NCBI GenBank assembly: GCA_028288305.1
Contig: JAQBOA010000081.1
Coordinates: 1 to 32,389, forward strand
Reading direction: 5' to 3'
Source: Mucilaginibacter sp.
GTDB lineage: Bacteria > Bacteroidota > Bacteroidia > Sphingobacteriales > Sphingobacteriaceae
DNA length: 32,389 bases
Under the pieces are notes generated by a model that ran no database searches, was not told the DNA's origin, and saw only the letters and a list, made by a program, of their open reading frames with translations. The position numbers and the translations under genes were made by a program. Shown here one piece after another: positions 7,507-16,920 of the stretch (within the stretch, counting starts at the first letter, position 1; every line of letters starts with the position of its first letter).

Positions 7507-8589
7507 TTACTCCATGTTTAGCCGGTATTTGATGTCATTAATTTTTGTTCTGTTAGCAACCTTCTCGTCATCTGTGCCCGATAAAATGGCATAAACATCT
7601 GTACTTACTTCGGGTACTTGTACAAAATAATCATGCTGTATGATTCGGCTTTGAATATTGCGGTCGTATTTGAAAGCGACATCAGTACAATCAATTAAGT
7701 AAACATGGCTTGGCAAAATATTAAGACTAACTGGGCCATCAGTACCCAGGCGTTTTAGCGGGTTTTCATATTTAGCAGAAAATTTTAAAGCCAGGTCGTT
7801 TCTATTAAAGTACACATGCATCCTCCTGCATAAATTATTGAGTAAATAGAAGGAAAGAGGATTTTCAAAAATATTATTGTCAACATCGGCGGCAGCTAAA
7901 ATAACCTCTTCAAAAACATCATGAAATTTATTTCCATCCGCCCGTAATTTATCAAGCATGTTTTGAAGTACCCGGTTTCCCATGGAATGACAGATTAAAT
8001 GAATTTTATTACCGCAAGGCAATAATTGGGGATTCGATCCTCCAAATGCTTCACTTAAAAATTCAGTGAATAATTGGAAACATCTTCCAATGGTAATTCC
8101 TGAGATGATAGCATCCTGCGCATCTGATTTATATTTTAATACCGAACCCTGTGAAGGCCATGAAAAAAGTAAGAGGTGCTTTATTTTTGAACCGTTGGGT
8201 TTTACAAAACATTTTTCAACGTTTCTAAGATCATCAATACCGCAAGCCCAGTCTACATTAAAACCATGTATTAAAACCAGCAGGTCACCACCTTCATCAG
8301 CTGCCATATCAGTTGCTAATTCGGTAAAAAATCGTTCAGAACCCGATTTTACAGGCTGGTTGGGATTAAAATAATAGGGTGATACTGCCTGAGGAGAAGG
8401 GGTACCAGGTGACGCAGTATCAAAAATGCTTTTATCTGGTATTAAAGTATAAGAATTTGGATTGCTATTACCGCTGTCAAATGTGGCAAACCGCAAACTG
8501 TCTGTACATAATCCATCATTTGTGGTATCGATTTGCTCCTGTCCCAATACAATTAAAATTTCCCGGTTAGTAACTATATAGTATTTCAT
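7507..8589 (-). CDS. Alpha/beta hydrolase, DUF900-like
   Basis: A 360-residue protein without a signal peptide, probably cytoplasmic. The oxyanion segment LIHGFN is at 107-111. The nucleophile elbow is C200-H-S202-M-G204, so the usual G-x-S-x-G has Cys in place of the first Gly. A likely acid is D235 (AAADVDNN) and a likely catalytic histidine H319 (HDYF). SWPSQGSVLKYKSDAQDA is the pattern I associate with DUF900 hydrolases. The substrate is unknown. The N-terminal 95 residues are not recognisable beyond this. It is on the same strand as the nitrilase-family gene upstream, but 177 bp of AT-rich DNA with a dyad separate them, so an independent promoter is likely. Confidence 0.8.
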   Translation of the reverse strand: MKYYIVTNREILIVLGQEQIDTTNDGLCTDSLRFATFDSGNSNPNSYTLIPDKSIFDTASPGTPSPQAVSPYYFNPNQPVKSGSERFFTELATDMAADEGGDLLVLIHGFNVDWACGIDDLRNVEKCFVKPNGSKIKHLLLFSWPSQGSVLKYKSDAQDAIISGITIGRCFQLFTEFLSEAFGGSNPQLLPCGNKIHLICHSMGNRVLQNMLDKLRADGNKFHDVFEEVILAAADVDNNIFENPLSFYLLNNLCRRMHVYFNRNDLALKFSAKYENPLKRLGTDGPVSLNILPSHVYLIDCTDVAFKYDRNIQSRIIQHDYFVQVPEVSTDVYAILSGTDDEKVANRTKINDIKYRLNME

Positions 8590-8626
8590 AGTATGGAGAT
8601 TTAGGTTAAAAAAATTTAGGCTTATA

Positions 8627-8659
8627 AAAATAATAAATTATTATCATAATTATTATTTT
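8627..8659. repeat. AT-only dyad in spacer
   Basis: AAAATAATAA at 8627-8636 is mirrored by TTATTATTTT at 8650-8659. It lies about 40 bp upstream of the alpha/beta hydrolase start and about 110 bp beyond the nitrilase stop. It may be just low-complexity DNA near a promoter; thermodynamically the stem is weak. Confidence 0.3.
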
Positions 8660-8766
8660 ACTAAAACTCTGAAATGTTCAAATTAATTAACTGAGCACAT
8701 GGTATGAAAATAAGTTTCAATGTGGTTTTCTCTCAAAAAACCATGGATAGGTGATAAGCATTATAA

Positions 8767-9555
8767 TTAGGCATAAAGCTCATTCTTAAATCTTTTTGCC
8801 AGCAAACCAGTAGCCAGAGCAAGATCAATGTCTGCTACAATCACTCCTGTTTTTCCATAAGTTCCATGAACAATACAGGTCCCATCGGGGCCTATTAATG
8901 AACTGGCCGACTCGGGATATCGAAAACCGTAATTCGAGCTTGCAAAGTATATGGTATTTTCCATTGCCCGCATCATTATAGCCTTTTCGTAATAAGGATT
9001 TTCTTTGCTGCCCCATTCAGTAAGTAGTGTACCGTTGGTGTCGCTACCTGTACAATGCGGGTGAAAAACTATTTTGGCACCATGTTGGGCCGCCCATCTT
9101 ACAGATTCAGGATAGCGGAAACCTTCATGGCAAATGGTGATCCCAAACTTTACACCATTCACCTCAAAAATACTGCGTTCGCTACCGGGGATCCATATAT
9201 CGTCTTCTGTAGGGTCTAACTGGTTTTTTGTCTGATAACCGAGTATTTTGCCAGTAGCTGAAATAACATGAGTTAAATTTAAAAGCCCGACAGCATCGTA
9301 CCAGTCCATGGGAATTATAACTGCTATTGAATTTTCAGCAGCTATTTTGCACACTTCATCCAGCGCTGATCGTAACTTTTCAGGGGAGCGTTCTTCAACA
9401 TCAAACTCCATACCCGGATAGCCGGGAATATACGATTCGGGAAAACAAATTATCTCAGCGTGTTCCTTTACTGCATCTTTTATCAGTTTTTCAACCCAGC
9501 ATAAGCCGTCGCTAATCGATTTTGGAAAGGGGGGTGAAGCTAATGCTATTTTCAT
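8767..9555 (-). CDS. Carbon-nitrogen hydrolase (nitrilase superfamily)
   Basis: A 262-residue amidase/nitrilase-fold enzyme. With the start at MKIALASPPF the catalytic triad is E40 (CFPESYIPG), K110 (YQTKNQLDP) and C142 (GITICHEGF), all intact. The first residues enter the family's opening beta strand directly, so I prefer this start over the ATG 48 bases upstream at 9603, which would add an untypical MPDLEVTPYTFNLVII. Enzymes of this family cleave nitriles, amides or N-carbamoyl compounds; the substrate cannot be read from sequence. WIPGSER and ENTIYFASSNYGF are typical family segments. It is divergent from the M28 peptidase gene, with about 155 bp between starts. Confidence 0.9.
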   Translation of the reverse strand: MKIALASPPFPKSISDGLCWVEKLIKDAVKEHAEIICFPESYIPGYPGMEFDVEERSPEKLRSALDEVCKIAAENSIAVIIPMDWYDAVGLLNLTHVISATGKILGYQTKNQLDPTEDDIWIPGSERSIFEVNGVKFGITICHEGFRYPESVRWAAQHGAKIVFHPHCTGSDTNGTLLTEWGSKENPYYEKAIMMRAMENTIYFASSNYGFRYPESASSLIGPDGTCIVHGTYGKTGVIVADIDLALATGLLAKRFKNELYA

Positions 9556-9653
9556 AATGATAACTAAATTAAAAGTATATGGAGTTACTTCCAAATCTGG
9601 CATGCAAAATCCTGATAGATACTGTTTTTACAAGTAACATTATCATTAAAAAC

Positions 9654-9683
9654 TTGCGGCTAAAAGACTTAGTTAGTACCTTG
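9654..9683 (+). promoter_or_regulatory. Possible sigma-ABfr promoter of the M28 peptidase gene
   Basis: TTG at 9654-9656, a 20-base spacer, and TACCTTG at 9677-9683 approximate the Bacteroidetes promoter (TTTG, about 19 nt, TAnnTTTG) with one T missing in the -7 box. It would give a leader of about 20 bases before the ATG at 9711. Confidence 0.3.
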
Positions 9684-9710
9684 TAAGGCATTCTTATTCA
9701 AAAAGTTTCG

Positions 9711-11342
9711 ATGATAAAAATTTGTAAACTATTATTTGTTTTTTCCTTTATATTAATTACCTGCCCGGGCTTTGCACAGCAAATAAAACTAAGCAACGAA
9801 GTGAAACAAGCATTAAACCAGGTTGATACCGCTCAAATTAAAGCGGATATTACTTACCTGGCCGATGATAAATTGAAAGGCCGCCTACCGGGAACCGAAG
9901 GCTACCAAATGGCGGTGGATTATGTAGTTTCGCAACTAAAAGCGCTTGGTGTTATGCCTGCAGGCGAAAATAATACCTGGCTGCAACAGCTTAGATTGCG
10001 CAAGGCTTTTGTGCATAATGCTGTGATGACTACAAATATTGGTGGAAATCAAGATACAGGAATACTCGCAGGCGGTTATGCTATTTATCCAAACCCAGCT
10101 TTGCCCGAAGTTAAAATAACAGCCGGTTTGGCCTTTGCGGGATATGGCATCAGCGAGCCAGGCCTTGGCTATGACGATTATACTGGATTGGATGTTAAAG
10201 GCAAAATTGTACTGGTTACCCGGGGAACACCGGACAAGTTTTCTTCTTCAGTTGCAGCCCATGTTATGAATTCGACCCAGGTTTTAAAGGTAGCGGCTGA
10301 GCATGGCGCTGTTGGTGTTATTGTCTGTTCAACGGATTCAACAGCCCGTTTACCTAATTTCAGCAGGGGAATTTACAGCGCATTGGACAAAGATGGAAAT
10401 GTTGTTGTGTCGAGGATATATTATTCTGATCAAATTAAGGTATATGGGAGTATCAACTATCCCTTGTTTAACGGTTTTTTAAAGGACTTCGGGAAATCAC
10501 TGACCACTATAATGGCTCAGCTTAAATCGGGACAGCCAAATTCGTTTTCTATAAATGCAGGTATCAATGTTTCTTATTTCTCAACTTACCAGGATATCAC
10601 AAGCTATAATATTATTGGAAAAATAGAGGGGGCCGACCCTGAATTAAAAAACACCTATGTAGTGCATAGCGCCCATTTAGATCATCTGGGCATTAGCACA
10701 CCTGTAAATGGAGATTCTATTTATAATGGCGCACATGATAATGCTTCGGGCGTGGCCAGTGTTTTGGGTATAGCTAAAATCTATAAAACCATAAAACGTA
10801 AACCTAAACGCTCTATCCTTATAGTATTGGTAACCGGCGAAGAGATGGGGGATCTGGGATCGGGTTATTTTGCAAAACATCCTACTGTGCCGGTTAAAAG
10901 TATGGTTGCCGATGTTAATACCGATATGCCGACAATTATTGCACCTTTACTATCTATTACCGCGTTGGGTGCCGAACATTCATCATTAATTAACCAAGTT
11001 AATGAGGCGGCAAGTTATTTGGATATCAGCGTTGAGCCAGACCCCGAACCCAAACAAGCCCGTTTTACACGTAGCGATCAATATAGCTTTGTTTTGGAAG
11101 GAATCCCGGCCCTGCATATTAAATATGGCAGCAAAACAGCAGATGGTAAAAATAACCTGAACGACTTTGTAGCAGTATGGCGTGCTAAATATTACCATAA
11201 ACCACAGGATGATATTAATGGCATATTTGATTTTGCAGCCGGAAAAAAATATGCCCAGCTTAACTTTTTAATAGGTTACCTGGTAGCGCAAGATGCGGAT
11301 AAGCCAACATGGAATGCAGGGAATATATTTGCGGGAAAGTAA
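9711..11342 (+). CDS. Secreted M28-family zinc aminopeptidase with PA domain
   Basis: A 543-residue exported peptidase. The signal peptide ends GFAQQ. A protease-associated domain is inserted at about residues 130-290 (DYTGLDVKGKIVLVTRG, AAEHGAVGVIV). The M28 metal site is recognisable: H322 (HLDHLG), bridging D343 (AHDNASG), catalytic E377 and metal-binding E378 (TGEEMG), and D in ADVNTDMP. The last ligand position reads SDQYSF, with Gln where many M28 enzymes have His (SDHYxF); I recall the Gln form in other Bacteroidetes proteins of this type, so activity is uncertain. It would trim peptides in the periplasm or outside the cell. A palindromic repeat follows, facing the convergent parE gene. 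Confidence 0.9.
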   Translation: MIKICKLLFVFSFILITCPGFAQQIKLSNEVKQALNQVDTAQIKADITYLADDKLKGRLPGTEGYQMAVDYVVSQLKALGVMPAGENNTWLQQLRLRKAFVHNAVMTTNIGGNQDTGILAGGYAIYPNPALPEVKITAGLAFAGYGISEPGLGYDDYTGLDVKGKIVLVTRGTPDKFSSSVAAHVMNSTQVLKVAAEHGAVGVIVCSTDSTARLPNFSRGIYSALDKDGNVVVSRIYYSDQIKVYGSINYPLFNGFLKDFGKSLTTIMAQLKSGQPNSFSINAGINVSYFSTYQDITSYNIIGKIEGADPELKNTYVVHSAHLDHLGISTPVNGDSIYNGAHDNASGVASVLGIAKIYKTIKRKPKRSILIVLVTGEEMGDLGSGYFAKHPTVPVKSMVADVNTDMPTIIAPLLSITALGAEHSSLINQVNEAASYLDISVEPDPEPKQARFTRSDQYSFVLEGIPALHIKYGSKTADGKNNLNDFVAVWRAKYYHKPQDDINGIFDFAAGKKYAQLNFLIGYLVAQDADKPTWNAGNIFAGK

Positions 11343-11441
11343 TTTTTAAAGTTCATAATCTTGCTAAAGGTAATTTAGAATATGGCTCTAAATAGAATCG
11401 GGCCTACCATAACATGTTCTAATTCCAACAACTAATCCACT

Positions 11442-11536
11442 TTGTCATTGCGAGCGAAGCGTGGCAATCGCGAACTATGCATAATGGTCATGCACAGTTC
11501 GCGATTGCTTCACTCGTTCCTCGTTCGCAATGACAA
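11442..11536. repeat. 95-bp imperfect palindrome of the gtcattgcgag type
   Basis: The left end TTGTCATTGCGAGCGAA (11442-11458) is mirrored by TCGTTCGCAATGACAA at 11521-11536, with inner arms GCAATCGCGAAC (11464-11475) and GTTCGCGATTGC (11498-11509). This repeat type is widely scattered in bacterial chromosomes. It fills the gap between two convergent genes (M28 peptidase and parE), where its transcript would fold into a long hairpin from either strand and could end both messages. Confidence 0.85.
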
Positions 11537-11544
11537 GGTTGGTA

Positions 11545-13440
11545 TTACACCGCTACCGGCAAACTTACACTTTCAACATCCTCAGCTACCAGCGGGTTAA
11601 TGCTTTCATCATCCTTTTCAACCCTCAGATTATTAACAATATGCAGTTGGCGGGCCGGTGTATTTTTACCCATAAAATATTCGAGCAGGCCTTTGATGTT
11701 GGCATCTTTAAGAATAACAGGATCAAGGCGGATATCTTTACCGATGAATAAACCAAACTCATCCGGCGATATTTCACCTAAACCTTTAAATCGGGTGATC
11801 TCGGGCTTTGTACCTAATTTAGCTATAGCGTTACGCCTTTCTTCGTCACTGTAGCAATAAATAGTTTCCTTTTTATTTCGCACCCTAAATAAAGGAGTTT
11901 GTAAGATAAAAACATGGCCTGCCTTTACCAAATCAGGGAAAAATTGGAGGAAGAAAGTCATTAGCAGCAACCTGATGTGCATACCATCCACATCGGCATC
12001 TGTAGCTATAACAATGTTGTTATATCTCAAATCATCCAACCCATCTTCAATATTTAGCGCATGTTGTAAAAGGTTAAACTCCTCATTTTCATAAACCACT
12101 TTTTTAGTTAGTCCATAGCAGTTAAGCGGTTTACCTTTCAGACTAAAAACCGCCTGCGTAGCCACATCCCGTGATTTGGTTATTGACCCGCTTGCCGAAT
12201 CTCCTTCTGTAATAAACAAAGTAGTATCCTGGTGGCGTTCATGTTTTTCGTCAAAATGCACCTTGCAGTCGCGCAGTTTACGGTTATGGAGGGACGCCTT
12301 TTTTGCCCGCTCGTTTGCCAGTTTTTTAATACCGGCAATTTCTTTCCGTTCCCGTTCCGACTGCATAATGCGCTTTAATAGGGCGTCGGCTACGGCCGGA
12401 TTTTTGTGCAGGTAATTGTCTAATTCTTTTTTTACAAAATCATTGATAAAGCCGCGTACTGATGGTCCTTCAAGTGCAATATTTTGAGATCCTAATTTTG
12501 TTTTTGTTTGCGATTCAAACACGGGCTCTTGCACTTTAATAGCAATTGCAGCTACGATAGATCCCCGCACATCAGCAGCATCAAATTCCTTTTTATAAAA
12601 TTCACGGATGGTTTTCACTACAGCTTCACGAAAAGCTGCCTGGTGCGTACCTCCTTGCGTAGTATGCTGCCCGTTTACAAAAGAGTAATATTCTTCTCCA
12701 TATTGCTGGCCATGGGTCATGGCTATTTCTATATCTTCCCCTTTTAAATGAATAATAGGATACCGCAAAGTTTCGGCATCGGTATTACGGGTAAGCAGGT
12801 CATAAAGGCCTTTTTCAGAAAAGTACTTCTTCCCGTTGAAATTTAATGTAAGTCCTGAGTTTAGGAACACATAGTTCCAGATCATGCTCTCTACAAATTC
12901 GGGTATAAAATGATAATGCCTGAAAATGGTATCGTCGGGTATAAAGTTTATAGCAGTTCCGTTGCGCTGCGTAGTTTCTTTTTCAGGCTCATCTTTAATT
13001 AATTCACCCTTTTCAAATTCAGCAGCTTTTGTACGGCCATCCCGGTAGGATTGTACAATAAAAGAGTTTGAAAGCGCGTTAACTGCCTTGGTTCCTACAC
13101 CATTTAACCCTACTGATTTTTGAAATGCCTTACTATCGTACTTACCGCCGGTGTTTATTTTTGATACGCAATCTATAACCTTACCCAACGGTATGCCCCG
13201 GCCAAAATCACGTACGGATACTTTATGATCGGTCATGATTACTTCAATGGTTTTACCGGCACCCATCACAAACTCGTCTATTGAGTTATCTATAATCTCC
13301 TTCAGTAAAACATAAATGCCATCGTCATAAGCCGAGCCATCACCCAATTTGCCAATATACATCCCTGGCCGTAAACGGATATGTTCTTTCCAATCCAGTG
13401 AACGGATACTATCATCACTATATGCTGCAGGTTCTGCCAT
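11545..13440 (-). CDS. parE: DNA topoisomerase IV subunit B
   Basis: The ATPase subunit of the type IIA topoisomerase that decatenates daughter chromosomes. 631 residues. The GHKL ATPase domain opens with SLDWKEHIRLRPGMYIGKLG, contains E48 and N52 (KEIIDNSIDEF) and GLNGVGTKAVNALS. The TOPRIM domain has E412 (TEGDSASGS) and D481-A-D483-V-D485-G. The opening residues are typical of Bacteroidetes ParE rather than GyrB. The partner gene parC is not next to it: downstream is the palindrome and the convergent M28 gene, upstream an unrelated secreted protein. No frameshift is seen; length is normal. Confidence 0.95.
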   Translation of the reverse strand: MAEPAAYSDDSIRSLDWKEHIRLRPGMYIGKLGDGSAYDDGIYVLLKEIIDNSIDEFVMGAGKTIEVIMTDHKVSVRDFGRGIPLGKVIDCVSKINTGGKYDSKAFQKSVGLNGVGTKAVNALSNSFIVQSYRDGRTKAAEFEKGELIKDEPEKETTQRNGTAINFIPDDTIFRHYHFIPEFVESMIWNYVFLNSGLTLNFNGKKYFSEKGLYDLLTRNTDAETLRYPIIHLKGEDIEIAMTHGQQYGEEYYSFVNGQHTTQGGTHQAAFREAVVKTIREFYKKEFDAADVRGSIVAAIAIKVQEPVFESQTKTKLGSQNIALEGPSVRGFINDFVKKELDNYLHKNPAVADALLKRIMQSERERKEIAGIKKLANERAKKASLHNRKLRDCKVHFDEKHERHQDTTLFITEGDSASGSITKSRDVATQAVFSLKGKPLNCYGLTKKVVYENEEFNLLQHALNIEDGLDDLRYNNIVIATDADVDGMHIRLLLMTFFLQFFPDLVKAGHVFILQTPLFRVRNKKETIYCYSDEERRNAIAKLGTKPEITRFKGLGEISPDEFGLFIGKDIRLDPVILKDANIKGLLEYFMGKNTPARQLHIVNNLRVEKDDESINPLVAEDVESVSLPVAV

Positions 13441-13619
13441 GTAAGTTTTTTATTAAAGAAAGTAGTTTTTATTAATACGTTTTATAATTGAGCAGGGTTA
13501 TCTGCTTACCTATATGCCATTGCTCAGCGCCGGCAATATTCTCTGCTTATCCACCAGCAAAAATAATATTTAACCATTGAACTGATTAACCCAATGTCCT
13601 AACTTATTAACAATATGGG

Positions 13620-14276
13620 TCAGGGTTTAAATTTAAGGCAGTTACTTACGTTGTGAATGTTCTTAAAAAATTCAGGATCTTTTTCATTGGTAAAACAAAT
13701 AGCGAGAATAGTTCCGGTATGAAATTTTTGAAGTGTGAACATCAGTGCATATTTATAATGCTTTGTTTCGGGCAGATCAAGCAAGGTTAAAAGGTACGAC
13801 TTTCCTACGTCTGCATTATATGGCACAAGATATTCTGGGGGTATGTTTCTTACTAAAAAATTTCTGTCGCCTGTAAAAGCGATTGCATGTGCTGTCCCAA
13901 TAGAAGCGTACAATGAATCCGGATTAGCTAATTGAGGTTTTTGATTATCCTGGGCCTTTATATAACTTGCCCAGTTTTCCTTTTCTGATTTTACTTGGAA
14001 CCAAATCTCAAAATCTCCTCCCGGAAGTGCCATAGCATAATCAAAAGAAAAATCTTCATTATTGGGAGCCTTAATTTCTTTAAGTTCTTTTGGTAATAAA
14101 AACGTAATATTAGCTTGCGCAGTTAAACGATAAAATTCTTTGAGCTGATTGCTTAACCCTGCATGTTTTTCCCTGACAGCATTCAGGTGTCCTTTCTGGG
14201 CATAAGTTGAAGTAATACAAAGCGTAAGCGTTGTGGTAATTAATATTTGCTTAATTTGCTTCCAAATAGTTTCCAT
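13620..14276 (-). CDS. Secreted protein of unknown function
   Basis: I do not recognise this family. With the ATG start (METIWKQIKQ) it is 218 residues with a clear signal peptide (LITTTLTLCITSTYAQ). An in-frame TTG at 14306 is possible but would add a second, unlikely hydrophobic leader. The mature part has a mixed alpha/beta look without cysteine-rich or repeat features; visible segments include DFSFDYAMALPGGDFEIWFQ and AIAFTGDRNFLVRNIPPEY. It may be a periplasmic or surface protein. It is on the same strand as parE but 179 bp away, and divergent from the permease gene with about 85 bp between starts. Confidence 0.7.
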   Translation of the reverse strand: METIWKQIKQILITTTLTLCITSTYAQKGHLNAVREKHAGLSNQLKEFYRLTAQANITFLLPKELKEIKAPNNEDFSFDYAMALPGGDFEIWFQVKSEKENWASYIKAQDNQKPQLANPDSLYASIGTAHAIAFTGDRNFLVRNIPPEYLVPYNADVGKSYLLTLLDLPETKHYKYALMFTLQKFHTGTILAICFTNEKDPEFFKNIHNVSNCLKFKP

Positions 14277-14361
14277 TACCGTGCAAAAAACAATATTAAT
14301 CAACAAATTAGAGGGTTACCGGACAAAATTAGAATATAAATTTAAACAATTAGAAAAATAA

Positions 14362-15702
14362 ATGAGCATAAAACCAAAACTAAACCGTTTTGACCTCACA
14401 ATGATCGTTATCAGCCTGGTTATTGGTATGGGAATATTTGCAACGCCAAGCGAGGTAGCTATAAAAGCCGGAAATGCCTGGATATTTTTTGGCGCATGGA
14501 TATTTGGAGGTCTTGTTACCTTGTGCGGAGCGCTTACCTTTGCGGAGATTGGCGCAAGGTATCCTGCAACCGGTGGTTTTTATAAGGTTTTTTCCTACTG
14601 CTATCATCCGGCAATTGCATTTATGATCAATTGGGTACTGGTTATCAGTAATGCCGCTTCGGTAGCCGCGGTGGCTCTTATCGGGTCTGATTATATCAGG
14701 CCTTTTTTATTGCCTGCTAATTTACAAAATGACCTCGGCACCAAAATTATAACCATCACATCGGTAATGGTATTATATGTCATTAACTTTTTGGGCATAA
14801 AAATGAGCGCCCGTGCGCAAAACCTGCTCATTATTTTTAAAATGGCTATGATCCTGCTTATTTGCTCTGCTGTTTTCAAAAATAATGTAACTCCGGTAGT
14901 TATAAATGCTGTACCTCATGTGGGTAACATGGTTACAGCCTTCGGCCTTAGCCTGGTCGCTGTATTTTTCACCTATGGCGGTTATCAGCAAACCATTAAT
15001 TTTGGCGGTGATATTATTAATGCTAAAACAAATATTCCAAAGGCTGTCTTTTTTGGTATAACGGTGGTACTGATCCTGTATTTGTCCATTAATTACGCTT
15101 ATTTTCATGTTTTGGGAATAGGCGGCTTGCAGCAAACACCTGCTTTAGCGGCAAAAATGGTAGGCGTAATATTTGGCAATACAGGGTATAAAATAACTTC
15201 TATAATGATATTTTTATCTGTATTGGCTTATGTAAACGTGAATGTAATGGCCAATCCAAGGGTGTATTATGCGATGGCCGAAGACGGTATTTTACCTCCA
15301 ATATTTAAAAAAGTAAATCCTAAAACACAAGTGCAGGAATTTGGGATGAGCTTTTTTATAGCAGCCATTATTATTATACTATTCTTTGTGGCAAAGTTTA
15401 GTGAGATGCTTAAATACGTAATGTTTTTTGATACGATAGGACTTTCAATGGCGGCTGTGGCTATTTTTCTGTTGCGAAAGAAAACCAAAAACCTTGATGG
15501 GACAGGAATTTTTATGATCAAATGGTTTCCGCTTGTTCCGCTGATCTTTATTATTTCGTACTGGTTTGTAACCATTAATATTTTTATCACTTTCAAGGAA
15601 AACCCTTATGCTGCCCTAATCTGTCTTGCAACGTATGTGGTAGGTTTGGTTATATATTATGCCAGCACTTATAAAAAGAAACCAGTAACACCAATAACAT
15701 AA
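14362..15702 (+). CDS. APC-superfamily amino acid permease
   Basis: A 446-residue integral membrane transporter with about 12 hydrophobic segments. The N-terminus has the APC signature: helix 1 with the unwound glycine-rich stretch IGMGIFATPSEV, then GALTFAEIGARYPATGG, similar to LAT/GABA-type exchangers and YfnA-like permeases. The substrate is probably an amino acid or amine. It ends one base before the start of the PLP-enzyme gene, so the two are surely one transcription unit and probably act together: uptake or exchange of a sulfur amino acid or similar substrate for that enzyme. Confidence 0.9.
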   Translation: MSIKPKLNRFDLTMIVISLVIGMGIFATPSEVAIKAGNAWIFFGAWIFGGLVTLCGALTFAEIGARYPATGGFYKVFSYCYHPAIAFMINWVLVISNAASVAAVALIGSDYIRPFLLPANLQNDLGTKIITITSVMVLYVINFLGIKMSARAQNLLIIFKMAMILLICSAVFKNNVTPVVINAVPHVGNMVTAFGLSLVAVFFTYGGYQQTINFGGDIINAKTNIPKAVFFGITVVLILYLSINYAYFHVLGIGGLQQTPALAAKMVGVIFGNTGYKITSIMIFLSVLAYVNVNVMANPRVYYAMAEDGILPPIFKKVNPKTQVQEFGMSFFIAAIIIILFFVAKFSEMLKYVMFFDTIGLSMAAVAIFLLRKKTKNLDGTGIFMIKWFPLVPLIFIISYWFVTINIFITFKENPYAALICLATYVVGLVIYYASTYKKKPVTPIT

Positions 15703-15703
15703 C

Positions 15704-16858
15704 ATGGAATTGTCGTATATATTGAATGAATTAGGCGAGGAAAGAGAAAATTATTTTAATGCCGTTTCGCCACCCATAATTCAAACCAGCAATTTTACAT
15801 TTAAAACCGTAGCTGATTTCAGGCAGGCTTTGGGTAATGAGTTTGATGCGATGCTCTATTCGCGTGGGCATAATCCAACACTCAACATATTACGCAAAAA
15901 ACTGGCCGCATTGGATGGCGCTGAAGATGCCCTGGTTTTCAGCAGTGGTATAGCGGCAATAAGCGTACCCATTTTGGCCCTGCTGCAACAAGGCGACCAC
16001 GCAGTTGTTGTGGAAAATCCCTATAGCTGGACCATAAAATTATTTAATGACTTTTTACCCAAGTTTGGCATCAGCGCCACTTTTGTTGATGGCTCCGAAG
16101 TTAAAAATATTGAAAATGCCATTCGTCCAAATACAAAGCTCATTTATCTTGAAAGTCCGAATACTTTTAGTTATGAACTGCAGGATTTGAAAGCAGTTTC
16201 AAACCTGGCTAAGTCAAAAGGTATTTTAACCATGATAGATAATAGCTATTGCGGCCCGCTTTACCAGCAACCCATCAGTTTAGGTATCGACCTGGTGGCA
16301 CAATCGGCAACCAAATATTTAGGCGGACATTCGGATATAGTGGCGGGGGTATTAACAGGAAATAAAGAGCTGATTAATAAAATATTTGATAATGAATTTA
16401 TGAATATCGGGCCTGCGCTTTCACCGCATTCCGCATGGCTGCTCATAAGGGGACTACGCACACTGCCTTTGCGGATGCAGCGAAGTTTTGAAACCGCCAA
16501 AATAGTCACAGCATGGCTGGAAAAACATCCTGCGATTGATAAAGTGTTGTGGCCATTTAGTCCTGGTTTCAAACAATCCCAATTAGCTCAAAAGCAAATG
16601 CAAGGCTGCGGCAGCATGTTCAGCTTTACCCTGAAAGATTCATCCATACAAAAAATAGAAACCTTTTGCGATAAGCTGCAGCACATACTAATGGCGGTAT
16701 CATGGGGCGGACACGAGAGCTTGATCATCCCGTCAATAGCCGGCATTGCAAAAAAAGATTACGATAAAAGTAATATCCGGCACCAGTTAATAAGAATGTA
16801 CGCCGGTTTAGAAGATGCGAATTATTTAATTAAAGATTTGGAGCAAGCGTTGGAATAG
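15704..16858 (+). CDS. Cys/Met-metabolism PLP-dependent enzyme
   Basis: A 384-residue fold-type I enzyme of the cystathionine gamma-synthase / gamma-lyase / methionine gamma-lyase family. It shows the phosphate/substrate-binding region YSRGHNPT, ALVFSSGIAAIS, the cofactor aspartate in MIDNSYCGP, and the PLP lysine K204 in QSATKYLGGHSDIVAG. C-terminal SWGGHESLI is also typical. Which reaction it performs cannot be decided from sequence; a lyase is plausible given the permease directly upstream (1-bp gap). No transcriptional terminator is obvious after it; a convergent large gene begins 62 bp beyond. Confidence 0.9.
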   Translation: MELSYILNELGEERENYFNAVSPPIIQTSNFTFKTVADFRQALGNEFDAMLYSRGHNPTLNILRKKLAALDGAEDALVFSSGIAAISVPILALLQQGDHAVVVENPYSWTIKLFNDFLPKFGISATFVDGSEVKNIENAIRPNTKLIYLESPNTFSYELQDLKAVSNLAKSKGILTMIDNSYCGPLYQQPISLGIDLVAQSATKYLGGHSDIVAGVLTGNKELINKIFDNEFMNIGPALSPHSAWLLIRGLRTLPLRMQRSFETAKIVTAWLEKHPAIDKVLWPFSPGFKQSQLAQKQMQGCGSMFSFTLKDSSIQKIETFCDKLQHILMAVSWGGHESLIIPSIAGIAKKDYDKSNIRHQLIRMYAGLEDANYLIKDLEQALE

Positions 16859-16920
16859 GTGGCTCTACAAAATATTTCAATGTTGAGAGAGTGAAGGCTA
16901 ATGAATGTTCTTTAAATATG

